Assembly: GCA_017616895.1 (NCBI GenBank)
Contig: JAFZXE010000016.1
Span: 1-64,000 of the forward strand
Source of the DNA: Bacteroidales bacterium
GTDB lineage: Bacteria; Bacteroidota; Bacteroidia; Bacteroidales; P3
DNA: 64,000 bases
Direction of reading: 5' to 3'
In this document: one piece after another, positions 63,554 through 64,000 of the stretch
Numbering within the stretch: the stretch's first letter is position 1
Layout: each line of letters begins with the position of its first letter
The notes under the pieces: model-generated
The model's database searches: none
Told to the model about the DNA's origin: nothing
What the model saw: only the letters and a program-made list of their open reading frames with translations
Position numbers and translations under genes: made by a program

Positions 63554-64000
63554 GTGAAAGGAAAAATCAAATACAAAAGACCCGACAGTGCCTCGCACCT
63601 CCGTTTCGACTGGGTTACCATCGCGCTCTACGCGGCATTGGTGGTATTTGGCTGGGTCAACATCTATGCCGCCTGCTACAGTGAAGGCCACAAGTTCGTT
63701 TTAGATTTGGCTTCACAGCATGGTAGGCAGTTGATATGGATTGGATTGGCTACCCTGGTAGCTTTCATCACACTATATACCGAGCCCCGAATATTCTCCA
63801 ACACTGCCTACATCATATACGCCTTTTTCCTTGGTTTGCTTCTGGTGACTTTGGTTGTGGCTCGTGCTGTCAACGGGGGTAACTCGTGGATTGACCTTGG
63901 GCCGTTCAAACTGCAGCCATCCGAATTCGCAAAGTTCGCCACGGCTTTGGCGCTGGCTAAATATGCGGGCAGCCTTGACGTGAAGATCAACAGCGTCAAA
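63554..64000 (+). CDS. rodA: rod-shape-determining protein RodA, 5' part (cut by window end)
   Basis: RodA is the SEDS peptidoglycan polymerase that pairs with PBP2. The visible 149 residues start at GTG (MKGKIKYKRPDS) and contain several membrane helices and the family mark SWIDLGPFKLQPSEFAKF. The 3' part lies beyond the window. The order mrdA-rodA is standard. Confidence 0.92.
   Translation, partial: MKGKIKYKRPDSASHLRFDWVTIALYAALVVFGWVNIYAACYSEGHKFVLDLASQHGRQLIWIGLATLVAFITLYTEPRIFSNTAYIIYAFFLGLLLVTLVVARAVNGGNSWIDLGPFKLQPSEFAKFATALALAKYAGSLDVKINSVK

Overview
The window reads as a chromosomal contig from a Bacteroidales bacterium. The evidence is the Bacteroidetes-type promoter motif TAnnTTTG(C) in front of many genes, typical Bacteroidetes families (DUF4954, DUF5606, DUF4292, THUMP-like methyltransferase, Bacteroidales-type LptC), and two secreted proteins with type IX secretion (T9SS)-like C-terminal domains. 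Genus cannot be fixed from the sequence alone. No rRNA, tRNA, CRISPR array, integrase or transposase was seen.

Layout. 187-12338 is a mostly minus-strand core block: SGNH hydrolase, GT39-like glycosyltransferase, lpxD, HhH protein, lptC, TPR protein, outer-membrane protein, coaX, pth, radical SAM protein and purD, joining lipid A/LPS export, cell surface, CoA and purine synthesis. 12699-14386 is pyrK-pyrD. 14391-30178 is an accessory defence island on the minus strand, generally more AT-rich than its flanks: vsr, a DUF4143 ATPase, an AbiE-type toxin-antitoxin pair, and one strictly overlapping eight-gene operon. That operon runs m5C methyltransferase, dual-GHKL ATPase/kinase-like protein, receiver-like protein, caspase/CHAT-like His-Cys protein, two more m5C methyltransferases, McrB/LlaJI.R1-like AAA+ protein and LlaJI.R2-like nuclease. 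The last four genes have the LlaJI R-M order. The first four look like a signalling and effector module fused to it by translational coupling, and are the best candidate for an undescribed system. 30842-45212 is a plus-strand core block: BadF-type sugar kinase, CapA-like, DUF5606, metG, P-loop protein, T9SS-like protein, DUF4954, TPR lipoprotein, DUF4292, LolA-like, tadA, nucleotidyltransferase, THUMP-like methyltransferase. 45385-53184 is a giant NdvB-like gene. 54386-55358 is a broken LRR surface protein. 55798-64000 holds an M49-family peptidase, recQ, and kdsD-lptB-mrdA-rodA, linking LPS and peptidoglycan synthesis.

The most unusual global feature is non-coding: degenerate short tandem arrays with strict period. 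Arrays of 11 bp (up to 44 consecutive units without an indel), 22 bp, 9 bp and 7 bp occupy most sizeable intergenic gaps. The 7-bp type also enters reading frames, adding in-frame peptide stretches or supplying stop codons. The letters drift between units while the spacing is kept.
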